From a virus: a stretch of DNA of 39,415 bases. The DNA lies in IMG/VR virus record IMGVR_UViG_3300037189_026801, positions 1-39,415 of that record. One strand, 5' to 3'. A program made the position numbers and the translations under genes. The notes beneath the pieces were generated by a model. It did no database searches. It was not told the DNA's origin and worked only from the letters and a program-made list of their open reading frames with translations. Positions 15,058 to 22,623 of this stretch are shown one piece after another. Position 1 is the stretch's first letter. Each line of letters starts with the position of its first letter.

Positions 15058-15756
15058 ATGAAAAAGAAGTGGCACTATCTGTATGTGATTTTCTACCCAG
15101 CACTTAGTTTTAAGTGTTATTACGGGTCAAGAATTTCGCATTTACATCCCGACGAAGACATCGATTATTTCGGGTCTTCGGTTACGTTTGCGCACTACAA
15201 CGACACGACTCACCCTGAATACCAGCCCGACGCGTTAAAAGTAATTATCTGGGCGCAGCATCTAATCGCGTCAAAAAAGAACGGGTTGGCGCTAGCGGAG
15301 CTTGAGGCCGGCATGATTAAACAAGCTCTTGCGGAAAGCGGCGCAGAACTGTGTTTAAATAGAAATTATGCTGGCCGTATCGTAATGACCCCAGCCGAGC
15401 AAAAAAACGCTTGGGAAAAATCAGCGCAAAATGGCAGTGGTTTCTTGAATATGTCAAAAAGTAAACACGCAAAATGGGCGCTCATGGGCGGTTTAAAATC
15501 GTTCGAGCAGGGCAAAGGCATTCACGGAATGTCTGAAGAAAAATTGCAAGAGGCGCGCGCAAAAGGTAATAAAGTTATTAGCGAAAAATACGCCAAAGTT
15601 TATACATTTAAATCGCCAGCAGGCGAGTTAATAACTTTTAAAAATTTGCGCGCATTTTGCCGAGAAAATAATTTGCAAGCTAGCCACATGCGTAGTTTGA
15701 ATATCGGAAAAATTCGCTCGCACAAGGGCTGGAGACGACCAGAAGAAGATGCATGA
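15058..15756 (+). CDS. Homing-endonuclease-like protein (GIY-YIG type) with DNA-binding tail
   Basis: This 232-residue protein has an N-terminal block HYLYVIFYP...YYGSRISHLHPDEDIDYFGSS, which has the form of the diverged GIY-YIG nuclease domains common in free-standing phage endonuclease genes. A C-terminal block (about 180-228: FKSPAGELITFKNLRAFC, then GKIRSHKGWRRP) resembles the NUMOD/helix-turn-helix DNA-binding repeats of such enzymes. It sits behind a terminator-like hairpin, with a small hairpin (CACTG/CAGTG) at its start and no clear ribosome site. This fits an independently mobile insert. No interrupted gene or intron is seen next to it. Exact catalytic residues are not certain. Confidence 0.7.
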   Translation: MKKKWHYLYVIFYPALSFKCYYGSRISHLHPDEDIDYFGSSVTFAHYNDTTHPEYQPDALKVIIWAQHLIASKKNGLALAELEAGMIKQALAESGAELCLNRNYAGRIVMTPAEQKNAWEKSAQNGSGFLNMSKSKHAKWALMGGLKSFEQGKGIHGMSEEKLQEARAKGNKVISEKYAKVYTFKSPAGELITFKNLRAFCRENNLQASHMRSLNIGKIRSHKGWRRPEEDA

Positions 15757-16078
15757 GTCTATTTATTTAATTTTGTTGTGCGGTTGTTTTTTATTCGGCT
15801 ATTTGCTTGGTCGCGTGGACTTGTTAGTTTGTCGCTCTAGTCAAAAAGACGCCGCTCCAACCCCGCAAAACTTTTTTACGCGAGTCGGGCAGTCTGAAAA
15901 TAAAACCGCAAACACGCTAAAGACCGCAGCAGCGGATATAGACACTCGTGTATTTGTGGCACCACTGACCACGTCTGATATGGTGAAAAATTCCGATGTG
16001 ACCATTGGCAAAACAAACGTTGTGGATGATGATATCAACAAGTCTGTTTCCAAACTGGCGCAACTTAAGGGTAAATAA
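15749..16078 (+). CDS. Membrane-anchored small protein
   Basis: This 109-residue protein overlaps the end of the preceding gene, with an AGAAGAAG purine run before its ATG. One N-terminal transmembrane helix (about 4-22, LILLCGCFLFGYLLG) precedes a short basic/Cys stretch and a hydrophilic, Thr/Asp/Lys-rich tail of about 80 residues that should face one side of the membrane. The Cys near the helix does not form a convincing lipobox. Unknown function. Its position right before the actin-like ATPase invites the idea of a membrane partner, but nothing in the sequence proves this. Confidence 0.65.
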   Translation: MHESIYLILLCGCFLFGYLLGRVDLLVCRSSQKDAAPTPQNFFTRVGQSENKTANTLKTAAADIDTRVFVAPLTTSDMVKNSDVTIGKTNVVDDDINKSVSKLAQLKGK

Positions 16079-16080
16079 GC

Positions 16081-16176
16081 GTGAATCGCATTGTATCGCT
16101 ATTTGGCGTAGTTTGGATTAACTGGCCGCGTGATTACTGGCTTAACGCATTTAAAAAAGGAACAAAACATGGCTAA
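16081..16176 (+). CDS. Possible 31-residue peptide
   Basis: A GTG two bases after the previous stop opens a 31-codon frame (MNRIVSLFGVVWINWPRDYW...) rich in aromatic and hydrophobic residues. It ends by overlapping the start of the actin-like gene by eight bases. The chain of overlaps and the amphipathic composition make it plausible. There is no clear ribosome site and no homology can be judged. It may only be a leader region. Confidence 0.25.
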   Translation: MNRIVSLFGVVWINWPRDYWLNAFKKGTKHG

Positions 16177-17170
16177 AGGTTTAGACGTTGGTACTTCTTT
16201 TATCGTGCTCGCGCAGGACACTGAAAAAGGCGTGGCGTACAAAGACTTTCGTGACGCATTTTATGTAATTAAACCTACTACGCCGGTCGCTACAAAGATG
16301 ATCGAAAAAGGCCTGCAGGGGCGGACATTCGTCAAAGACGCCGACGGCAGCTTTATACTTCTCGGGCAGGACGCAATTGAAAAAGCGGTAGAGCGTAATG
16401 ACTCGGCCAAGCGTCCGATGTATCGCGGCGTGGTTTCGCCGAAGGAGCGCGACGCTAAGCGTGTTTTAGCGTACATACTTAAAGAGGTAGCGGGCATTGC
16501 CGCAACCCCGGGGGAGCAATTGGTTTTTTGCGTGCCCGCGCAGCCCGTCGACCAGCCCGACGAAGACTTTGATGTCGGTTATCACGAAGATGTAATAAAG
16601 ATGGTTCTTGCGGAGGTTGGCTATAGCGCGCGCGCTATTAATGAGGCTGAAGCGCTGTGCTATTCCGAATTAGAAAATGACGATTACACCGGCGTTGCTC
16701 TTTCGTGCGGCGCTGGCATGGTGAACTGCTGCGTCATGCTAAACGGCGAGCCAACTGTGATGTTTAGCACCACAAAGTCCGGCGATTGGGTAGATCGCAT
16801 GGCCGCCGTTGCCACAGCTGAACCTGACTCAGTGGTACAGGCAGAAAAAGAGCACGGAGATTTCACAATCGGCGAGCCGACAGACAATCCAATTTTGGCG
16901 GCCGTTTCTAGCTATTATGAGCGGCTAATTGATTACACCACTAAGCAGTTAGCTAGCGCAATGGCCGGGCATAAGCTGCTGCCCAAGTTTAAAGAGCCGC
17001 TGCCGGTCGTAGTGGCTGGCGGCACGAGTCGCGCAAAGGGTTTTATTGAACTATTTTCGGCCAAACTGGCAGAGAATGAATTTCCGTTGCCAGTTGCCGT
17101 AGTACGACACGCTAGCGATCCGCTTCATGCTGTTGCGCGCGGCTGTTTAGTGGCCGCAAAAATTTTGTGA
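16169..17170 (+). CDS. Actin-like ATPase (ParM/Alp type)
   Basis: This 333-residue protein starts at the ATG at 16169 with an AAAGGA site. A start at 16130 would add 13 unlikely residues. Actin/Hsp70-fold motifs are present in order: phosphate-1 KGLDVGTS (3-10), connect-1 region NEAEALCYSEL, phosphate-2 ALSCGAGMVNCCV (about 181-193), and the adenosine motif VVAGGTSRAKGF (about 290-301). The length fits ParM-like proteins. Such filaments move plasmid or phage DNA, so the protein may position the phage genome or factory in the host. No ParR-like adaptor is obvious, though the membrane-anchored protein upstream is adjacent. The gene ends in a GTGA overlap with a GT25 gene. Confidence 0.85.
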   Translation: MAKGLDVGTSFIVLAQDTEKGVAYKDFRDAFYVIKPTTPVATKMIEKGLQGRTFVKDADGSFILLGQDAIEKAVERNDSAKRPMYRGVVSPKERDAKRVLAYILKEVAGIAATPGEQLVFCVPAQPVDQPDEDFDVGYHEDVIKMVLAEVGYSARAINEAEALCYSELENDDYTGVALSCGAGMVNCCVMLNGEPTVMFSTTKSGDWVDRMAAVATAEPDSVVQAEKEHGDFTIGEPTDNPILAAVSSYYERLIDYTTKQLASAMAGHKLLPKFKEPLPVVVAGGTSRAKGFIELFSAKLAENEFPLPVAVVRHASDPLHAVARGCLVAAKIL

Positions 17171-17886
17171 ATAATGTGTGTACCGTACCCGAAAATTTAC
17201 TCGATCTTCCGTGTTTTGTGATCAGCCTGGACAGGCGCGCCGACCGGCGCGAGGAGGCGCTGCGTCGGGTGTCCGAAGCTGGATTTGAAACCGTTACAAC
17301 ATTTCCAGCGATAGACGGCCGCAATTTTGCGCAGTTGCGCCAGGCGTGGCGACAATTTCCGCCCGAGCTTTTCGATAAGGCGTTGCCGACATTTAAAACA
17401 AAACGCGGCACACAGGGCTGTTATCTATCGCATGTTATTTTGTGGAAAAAAATTTCACATGAAGAAATTCCAGCAGCAATAATATTCGAAGACGACGTTG
17501 TGTTTCATGAAAATTGGCACGAGTTATATCCAACTTACTGGGCGCAGACCCCCAAAAATTTTGACATTGTGTACATGGGGGCAGACGTTTTGGATTTTAA
17601 ATCCAAGCCTGGAGTAATTTGCTGCCCAGTCTTGTGCAACCACGCCACGATTCTTTCCTGTGGCGGCGCTACCAAGTTATACGACTACATAACAAGTCAA
17701 CGCCCGGCGCCTTTAGATTTTGTAATATATGCGCTACAAAAACGGTTAGTGGCTTCGGACAATTCAGAAACTCTTCGGTGGTATAACTGGGTCGCGCAGA
17801 CTGATATGGACTTGCCTGAAATAAATACAAATCGGCACGTCGGGCTAGTTTATCAAGACAGAAAATTTAAAAGCGATAATTACTAG
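17167..17886 (+). CDS. GT25-family glycosyltransferase (LPS-type)
   Basis: This 239-residue protein starts with GTG overlapping the actin-like gene's stop. It carries the GT25 signature set: FVISLDRRADRREEALRR at the N-terminus (about 17-34), the RGTQGCYLSHVILWKKI segment (about 80-96) and the metal/donor motif AIIFEDDVVF (about 105-114), plus a VYMGAD strand. GT25 enzymes transfer galactose or related sugars in lipopolysaccharide and collagen glycosylation. No membrane segment is present. Together with the GT9-like genes and the propeller protein next door it suggests that the phage modifies a surface polysaccharide. Confidence 0.88.
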   Translation: MNNVCTVPENLLDLPCFVISLDRRADRREEALRRVSEAGFETVTTFPAIDGRNFAQLRQAWRQFPPELFDKALPTFKTKRGTQGCYLSHVILWKKISHEEIPAAIIFEDDVVFHENWHELYPTYWAQTPKNFDIVYMGADVLDFKSKPGVICCPVLCNHATILSCGGATKLYDYITSQRPAPLDFVIYALQKRLVASDNSETLRWYNWVAQTDMDLPEINTNRHVGLVYQDRKFKSDNY

Positions 17887-17895
17887 CAATAGTTT

Positions 17896-18885
17896 ATGTT
17901 TAACATACTTGCCGATATTCCATCGCCGCCCTTGAGCTGGGCAAGAATGTTCGCCGGAGATATTTATGAGCTGGCGCTTCCCTGTCCTGACAAGAAATGG
18001 GTTTGGACAAATCCATCTGTAATAAAAGCACTCGACGGAGATAATTATTTGTGCGCTGTTCGGCTTACAGTGTCTCCGTGGCACGGCGGGTATGCTTCTG
18101 AATTAGCTTTAGTTAAGACTAGTTTGTCAGGAATTCCGTCATCTATTAAACAATTGCGCCCACCAAAAGGCGATCGCGAACTAATTGACGACGCGCCAAT
18201 TGTGCATCACGGCGCGCACGATTGTCGTATTTTTAAAGTAGCTGGACGTTTATTTGGTACCGCTACTTTTTGGGATAACACAAAAGAATGCGTGCAAGAA
18301 GCTGGTTACACGCTTGGCAGAATAGGGTTAATAGAGATAGATGTTTCGGGAGTTAAACCGGTTTGGACTGCAACTAAAATGCTGCCAAGTCTATACGGCG
18401 CCGTCGAAAAAAATTGGATGCCGGTCGAGGATGAATTTTCTTGGTTATATTTACCAGCACAGAATATTTTTGCGGAATACGTCGCGGCCACACAAAAATT
18501 TAAATTTGCGTCAGTCGGTAGAACCCACGAAGAGCTAGAGTACGCACGCGGCGGGTCACAACTGGTAAAAATTGGCGCGAATTATTTGCTGGGTGTAGTG
18601 CATTACGTAACCGAGCCGGCTGTAACTAAACCCACATTCTTTCAGCGTTTGCGTTACGCGCATCGATTTATGCTGTACGATGCCGCAACGAAAGATTTGC
18701 TGGGTTTTTCTCCCTATTTTTACTTTATTAGCCCGAACGGTATTGAATTTGCCGCCGGCCTGGCGACGACACACGACGGCAACAGTGTAGTGGTTTCTTT
18801 CGGTTATAGGGACACATCTGCCTGGTTTGCTACGGCAACAATTCAGTCAGTTCTTTCTCAGATTCATTTTATTGTGCGTCACTAG
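17896..18885 (+). CDS. Five-bladed beta-propeller, GH130/GH43-like
   Basis: This 329-residue protein looks like a GH130/GH43-type propeller. Regularly spaced blade strands can be seen, with family-like segments HGAHDCRIFKVAGRLFGTAT (about 109-128), EKNWMPVEDE (about 170-179), RGGSQLVKIG and YAHRFMLYD, and a late IEFAAGL. GH130 enzymes act on beta-mannosides by phosphorolysis, and related non-catalytic propellers accompany glycosyltransferases. The usual catalytic Asp is not confidently placed. It could modify or bind the glycan made by the genes around it. It begins nine bases after the GT25 stop with no strong ribosome site. Confidence 0.7.
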   Translation: MFNILADIPSPPLSWARMFAGDIYELALPCPDKKWVWTNPSVIKALDGDNYLCAVRLTVSPWHGGYASELALVKTSLSGIPSSIKQLRPPKGDRELIDDAPIVHHGAHDCRIFKVAGRLFGTATFWDNTKECVQEAGYTLGRIGLIEIDVSGVKPVWTATKMLPSLYGAVEKNWMPVEDEFSWLYLPAQNIFAEYVAATQKFKFASVGRTHEELEYARGGSQLVKIGANYLLGVVHYVTEPAVTKPTFFQRLRYAHRFMLYDAATKDLLGFSPYFYFISPNGIEFAAGLATTHDGNSVVVSFGYRDTSAWFATATIQSVLSQIHFIVRH

Positions 18886-18949
18886 AATTGACTAAAGTGC
18901 CACCCGGCGCGACAATGCTTTTGTTGTTCTTTTACAATTTGCTTTTGCC

Positions 18950-18971
18950 GCCGACTGTATCTTGTTAAAAT
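18950..18971 (+). promoter_or_regulatory. Weak promoter-like -10 ahead of the second RNA element
   Basis: TAAAAT (18966-18971) matches a -10 at five of six positions. A TTGCCG (18945-18950) lies 15 bases upstream, a short spacer. Transcription would start close to 18978, at the start of the RNA's closing stem. The 90 bases before the RNA (18886-18974) are otherwise T-rich and noncoding. Found by eye; spacer and -35 are imperfect. Confidence 0.25.
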
Positions 18972-18974
18972 TGA

Positions 18975-19201
18975 ATTTGTTGTAAGTTAGTCGTGGTGGT
19001 CGACTGGTTAGGATGCTACTTCGCGCGACAGGGATGTTGCGCGGGGTAGTCGGAGTCCGTGGTCAGGCTACGGCCGCGCACACGGCAGGTGGAGCAATGA
19101 ATGCCGCACGAGGTTAATTTATACCTTAGAAAGTCATTGCGTTGCCCTGGTTCGCCGGGGTTAGGACCTGCGGGAGGGGATCGCAGGGGCTTACAACAAA
19201 T
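18975..19201 (+). ncRNA. Second multibranched structured RNA (class unknown)
   Basis: This noncoding stretch folds by hand around a perfect 12-bp closing stem, 18975-18986 with 19190-19201. Inside are 18987-18993 with 19001-19007 (7 bp); 19016-19029 with 19036-19049 (14 bp with a few G-T); 19057-19061 with 19081-19085; 19094-19100 with 19134-19140 (GCAATGA/TCATTGC), enclosing a small hairpin; 19145-19150 with 19155-19160, capped by a TTCG tetraloop; and 19167-19172 with 19182-19187. GGTTAGGA occurs twice (19006-19013 and 19159-19166) in junction strands. The layout resembles a stable free RNA more than a small leader hairpin. It is not a tRNA or an obvious tmRNA. I recognise no class. Confidence 0.7.
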
Positions 19202-19225
19202 CATTAATTTTAAATGAGGCGGCAA

Positions 19226-19579
19226 ATGATCGACGAATATTTTCATTCGTTGTCGGTGTTAGCTAGCGCTTTTGGCGTATCTGCGTTTGCGGGCTTAGCC
19301 ACTTTGTTGCGGTTTGCCCACAAATTTTCGCGGTTATCTGTGATTAGTGCTATGTTGAACGCCGGCTTTTTGGGGCTAGCAATTGCCCTTCTTTGGTACC
19401 AAAACTACCGAAATGCTGAAAATGTTTATGGATTGCTCGGTATTTGCGTATTAGCCGGTATGGGTGGCTCTACGCTCACAGATTTGTTAATATCATTATT
19501 GTCTGGAGCCGGCATACAGGTCACAATTACCCATTCACGCCAAGATGACGGAGAAGACGATGACGCTAAAAACACGTAA
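19226..19579 (+). CDS. Membrane protein, holin-like
   Basis: The protein has 117 residues from the ATG at 19226, which has GAGGCGG just upstream. An ATG at 19214 would add four residues but has no ribosome site. Three hydrophobic helices are predicted by eye (about 8-26, 37-57 and 69-92, the last including LAGMGGSTLTDLLISLL), followed by a beta-like ITITHS stretch and an acidic DDGEDDD tail. Size and topology fit a class I holin or similar small phage membrane protein. No endolysin is adjacent, so this remains tentative. The small gene at 19560 overlaps its end. Confidence 0.65.
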   Translation: MIDEYFHSLSVLASAFGVSAFAGLATLLRFAHKFSRLSVISAMLNAGFLGLAIALLWYQNYRNAENVYGLLGICVLAGMGGSTLTDLLISLLSGAGIQVTITHSRQDDGEDDDAKNT

Positions 19580-19718
19580 AAATTTAAGTTTGGCGGCGGT
19601 AATGGCGTCAGCAGTTTGCGCACTTCTCTTGGTTGTATCGGCATTTGCTGCTGTCGCGCATCCGCAGAACAAAACGCCGACTGCGTGGTCCGATATCGAA
19701 ATTCATGCTCCGAGGTAA
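19560..19718 (+). CDS. 52-residue exported or membrane peptide
   Basis: The ATG at 19560 lies inside the end of the previous gene, after a GGAGAAGACG stretch. The peptide has a basic start (MTLKTRKN), one hydrophobic helix (about 9-33, ending SAFAAVAHP) and a short polar tail. The AFA-A form could be a signal-peptidase site, leaving a tiny exported product, or the helix may stay as an anchor. It is arranged with the holin-like gene as some phage spanin genes are with holins, but no lipobox is seen. It ends seven bases before the tRNA. Confidence 0.5.
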   Translation: MTLKTRKNLSLAAVMASAVCALLLVVSAFAAVAHPQNKTPTAWSDIEIHAPR

Positions 19719-19724
19719 TTGTGA

Positions 19725-19796
19725 TCCCTGATAGCTCAATGGTAGAGCGACCGGCTGTTAACCGGTAGGTTGTAGGTTCGAGCCCTACTCGGGGAG
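19725..19796 (+). tRNA. tRNA-Asn (anticodon GTT)
   Basis: A 72-base cloverleaf is complete. The acceptor stem is TCCCTGA (19725-19731) with TCGGGGA (19789-19795) and discriminator G. The D stem is GCTC/GAGC, the anticodon stem ACCGG/CCGGT with loop CTGTTAA (anticodon GTT, reading AAC/AAT), and the T arm GTAGG-TTCGAGC-CCTAC. No 3' CCA is encoded. It lies between two genes and was probably released from a longer transcript. It is the only tRNA I find in the window. Confidence 0.95.
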
Positions 19797-19810
19797 CTCG
19801 GGAGCTGTTT

Positions 19811-21226
19811 ATGGATGGCATATCACTTTTAAATCCGTCAACCCCAGACTTTCAGCCGCTGCTTTATTCGCGGGGTAACGCGGTAGGGTGGCTAGCGCGC
19901 AGCGACAAAACGGCCGCAGCGCCATACAACATGGCTGGCCGGCTATATCTAGCCAAAAGCGGCTGGCTTCTTCTGTCCGTACCGAATGCGTTTGTTCGTG
20001 GCGTATTTGACGCGCTAACGGCCCCGGGGGCAGAACTACCCACGGCCGGGCTTATGAACGTGCCCAACGTAGACGGCGATGTGCTTAATGCGCATATCTC
20101 CGTTATGACCGCTGCCGAGGTTGAAGCTATCGGCGCCGACAAGATTAACGAGCGCGGGCACATGTTTTATTACGCGCTAGGCCCGGTAGAAGAAATTCCC
20201 GTACACAATGTAGACGGCGTTAGCAAGATTTGGGCTGTGCAGGTTAAGAGCCCTGCCCTCGCCGCCTTACGCAAAAGCTACGGCTTATCGCCGTACATTA
20301 AAGATCATCAGTTTCACATAACTGTTGCCGCCCGCCGCAAAAAAGTCCTAGCCAATAACGACGTCAGCAAGTTTGACACTGCAACCGGCCGCGGTGAGCT
20401 AAAAGCCGCCGCCGCCGATAAAACAACATACGACTGCTGTTGTGCTGGTCCCTGTACATGCCCGCCAACTTGCATCTGCAAAAAGAGCGGATATTGTGGG
20501 CATAAAAAAGAAGCGGAAGACATTCTTACAGGCGGCGCAGCAGACAACAAACCAGATTCGGCGTTTCCAAAAAAGGAATTACAGAAAGGCAAGAAGCATG
20601 AGCGAGAACACACAAATAATGATCAAGTCGCCGCAGAAATTGCCAAGGATCATCTGCAAGAAGAACCCAACTACTACAAAAAGCACGCCGAAGAAAAAGA
20701 AGTAAATAAAGAACCTGCAATCATTTTTCAGCTACGTAAAGCCAAAGAGCATTCCGACGCGAAACGGTATAAACATAAAAATGAAATACTGCGCAAATTA
20801 ATGCACCGCGCCCCTGAAGACTGGTTTGTCGACGATCCCGATAAATATCACATGGGAATTACGCACGCTCCAACTAATTTCCGTTTTCATGCTGATCCGC
20901 GCATTATTCCGGTAGGCGTGCCCGTCCAGAAGGCTGCGGCTAAAAATCCTTACGCCGGGCACCTGTTCGATTTCAAAGAGCCGCTTGTTGTTCCGCCTAA
21001 TTCAAACATGTGGCAGAAAACTCTGGCGCATTTACAGCGCGTTGTAGATAAAGGTAATCGTACAGCGGAAATGCAGCAGCGTACGCCCGGGCTTCTGGCA
21101 GCTATGGATCCGGCATACAAGCACCAAATGAACATGTCGATTGCGCGAGGCGTTTGGCCGCAGCCTGATTTACTTACACAGCTTATTCAGCGCCATGGGA
21201 GCGGCGTACTCGCGTCGTTACAGTAA
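19811..21226 (+). CDS. 2H phosphoesterase-like protein with Cys cluster and DUF5661-like region
   Basis: This 471-residue multidomain protein is preceded by GGGAG. Residues about 1-175 contain the paired motifs HIS (95-97) and HIT (169-171), as in 2H (HxS/T...HxS/T) phosphoesterases that act on 2',3'-cyclic RNA ends or related substrates. A cluster of eight cysteines (209-229, CCCAGPCTCPPTCIC...C) likely binds metal. Residues about 262-296 (HEREHTNNDQVAAEIAKDHL...PNYYKKH) closely match DUF5661, a short phage family of unknown function. A third part (about 330-471) carries APEDWFVDDP and THAPTNFRFH and looks structured. The combination suggests RNA repair or processing, possibly packaged. Its stop overlaps the next ATG by one base. 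Confidence 0.75.
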   Translation: MDGISLLNPSTPDFQPLLYSRGNAVGWLARSDKTAAAPYNMAGRLYLAKSGWLLLSVPNAFVRGVFDALTAPGAELPTAGLMNVPNVDGDVLNAHISVMTAAEVEAIGADKINERGHMFYYALGPVEEIPVHNVDGVSKIWAVQVKSPALAALRKSYGLSPYIKDHQFHITVAARRKKVLANNDVSKFDTATGRGELKAAAADKTTYDCCCAGPCTCPPTCICKKSGYCGHKKEAEDILTGGAADNKPDSAFPKKELQKGKKHEREHTNNDQVAAEIAKDHLQEEPNYYKKHAEEKEVNKEPAIIFQLRKAKEHSDAKRYKHKNEILRKLMHRAPEDWFVDDPDKYHMGITHAPTNFRFHADPRIIPVGVPVQKAAAKNPYAGHLFDFKEPLVVPPNSNMWQKTLAHLQRVVDKGNRTAEMQQRTPGLLAAMDPAYKHQMNMSIARGVWPQPDLLTQLIQRHGSGVLASLQ

Positions 21227-21540
21227 TGGGATGGAATTGGCCCGTTATATCTTGGGCAAAGAAAAAACTGACTCCAGATAAGCCAGTAGACATTGTGCCG
21301 GACAGCCCCGCCCCGCCGCCACCCACGCCACCGCTAGTAACACCCAGCGCGATTAATTCAATTAACTACTTGCGCGCATGGTTACTGCTTAAAAAAATAC
21401 CGTTCAAAAAACTGCGCGACGAATTTTTAAAATTACCGCTTAAGGATCTGGCGTATATTGGCGGATTATTTATTTGGGTATACATGACATATACTTTAGT
21501 CATGTGGCTTTTAACCAGTTTGATGCCATGGCCGCGTTAA
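21226..21540 (+). CDS. C-tail membrane protein with Pro-rich linker
   Basis: This 104-residue protein starts on the last base of the preceding stop codon. A basic/aromatic N-terminus is followed by a Pro-rich linker (about 25-42, PDSPAPPPPTPPLVTP), a basic amphipathic helix (about 45-72) and one C-terminal transmembrane helix (about 76-100). Unknown function. Its last 13 bases overlap the next gene. It may be an anchor for the following Gly-rich protein. Confidence 0.65.
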   Translation: MGWNWPVISWAKKKLTPDKPVDIVPDSPAPPPPTPPLVTPSAINSINYLRAWLLLKKIPFKKLRDEFLKLPLKDLAYIGGLFIWVYMTYTLVMWLLTSLMPWPR

Positions 21541-22565
21541 AAAATAAACAAGAACTAGCTGCGTGGAAAACGGTGCCAGACAAGGTAGCCGAATTAGTTC
21601 CGCTGGCCTTTTCTGTAAAAGTTGCGCATGCCCGCGCTGCAAGCAAAGCTGATTTACTTCTTATTTCGGCGGCGAGCTGGCGTCCCGGCTCGTCCGAAGT
21701 AACGGTGCATACGGACACAGAGCTAACAGCCGCGCAACGAGATAAATACGCTAAAGAAATGCCGGCAGACGCTGTAGTCAAATTTTCTACGGCTGCTCCG
21801 GATATTTCTAAAGACGTTGTTGTAAATCAGTCTAAATGGCCTAGCTTTGGGCAAGTGTGGGATCAGTCAAACTCCGCTATTGGCGGCCCAACGCCTTTAT
21901 CTCACGCTATTGTTTCTGGCCTCATGCTCGGCGGGCTTGGTTATGGCGCCGGTACACTAGCGGAGCAGATTATCCCTGAAAGATTTATGGCCCCGGGCAG
22001 TCTGCGAAACTCTTTCGGAATAATGGGATTGCTAGGCGGCGCTGGGATTGGCGCGATGAATGCCGGAGAAACTGCGCGGCAACTAAATATTAACTATTTG
22101 CCGGCTTGGGTTACATCTAACAATACGCCCATTCCGCCGAAGTTTGGAAAAAAATACGAAGAAAAAACTGGTAGTTTTTGGAATACATTTAATCAAGGCG
22201 GCAACACCAACATCGGCAAACCGTACATCCCAGTCGACGCGTTTAATCGCGCAACCTGGGCCGACGCCAGTAAAAATTATGATCAAAGCAGTTTTATTAA
22301 TCATACGTCGCCAGAAATTGCTGCAGCTACTACCGGGATTATGTCGGGGATTAAAGCGCAAACAGGCTCTGGTATTGTCAGCCCAAGCACTGTTATTCGC
22401 GGCTTGGCTTCGGCTGGCGTAGGCCTCGGTGTTGCGACGTTGGCCGGTAAAACAATTGGCGCCCTGGCGGGACTAACTCCAGTGGCGCAAGAGAAAATTC
22501 AAGATATTGGTTTGTGGGGCGGCATGTTGCACTCCGTAATTCCGCCCGTACTCGGCTGGCGATAG
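21528..22565 (+). CDS. Gly-rich membrane-inserting virion-like protein
   Basis: The protein has 345 residues from the ATG at 21528 (MAALKNKQELAAW). An in-frame start at 21474 lies deep in the previous gene and is less likely. A soluble alpha/beta N-terminal part (about 1-95) is followed by glycine-zipper membrane segments: HAIVSGLMLGGLGYGAGTL (about 125-143), FGIMGLLGGAGIGAM (about 162-176), and a C-terminal pair near residues 290-345 (SAGVGLGVATLAGKTIGALAG, with WGGMLHSVIPPVLGW). There is no cysteine. Similar LGYGAG segments occur in the protein at 27342. An internal or ejected virion protein is the best guess. Confidence 0.72.
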   Translation: MAALKNKQELAAWKTVPDKVAELVPLAFSVKVAHARAASKADLLLISAASWRPGSSEVTVHTDTELTAAQRDKYAKEMPADAVVKFSTAAPDISKDVVVNQSKWPSFGQVWDQSNSAIGGPTPLSHAIVSGLMLGGLGYGAGTLAEQIIPERFMAPGSLRNSFGIMGLLGGAGIGAMNAGETARQLNINYLPAWVTSNNTPIPPKFGKKYEEKTGSFWNTFNQGGNTNIGKPYIPVDAFNRATWADASKNYDQSSFINHTSPEIAAATTGIMSGIKAQTGSGIVSPSTVIRGLASAGVGLGVATLAGKTIGALAGLTPVAQEKIQDIGLWGGMLHSVIPPVLGWR

Positions 22566-22623
22566 GCTTGCGCAAAATCCGCTCGGCGTACAGAATACCA
22601 AAGCCAAACGGCAGGAGGTTTTA

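Noticed and set aside
19016-19246. 76-aa minus-strand ORF over the second RNA element
   Set aside because: The region is better explained by nested stems; the antisense frame has no ribosome site and would be the only minus-strand gene here.
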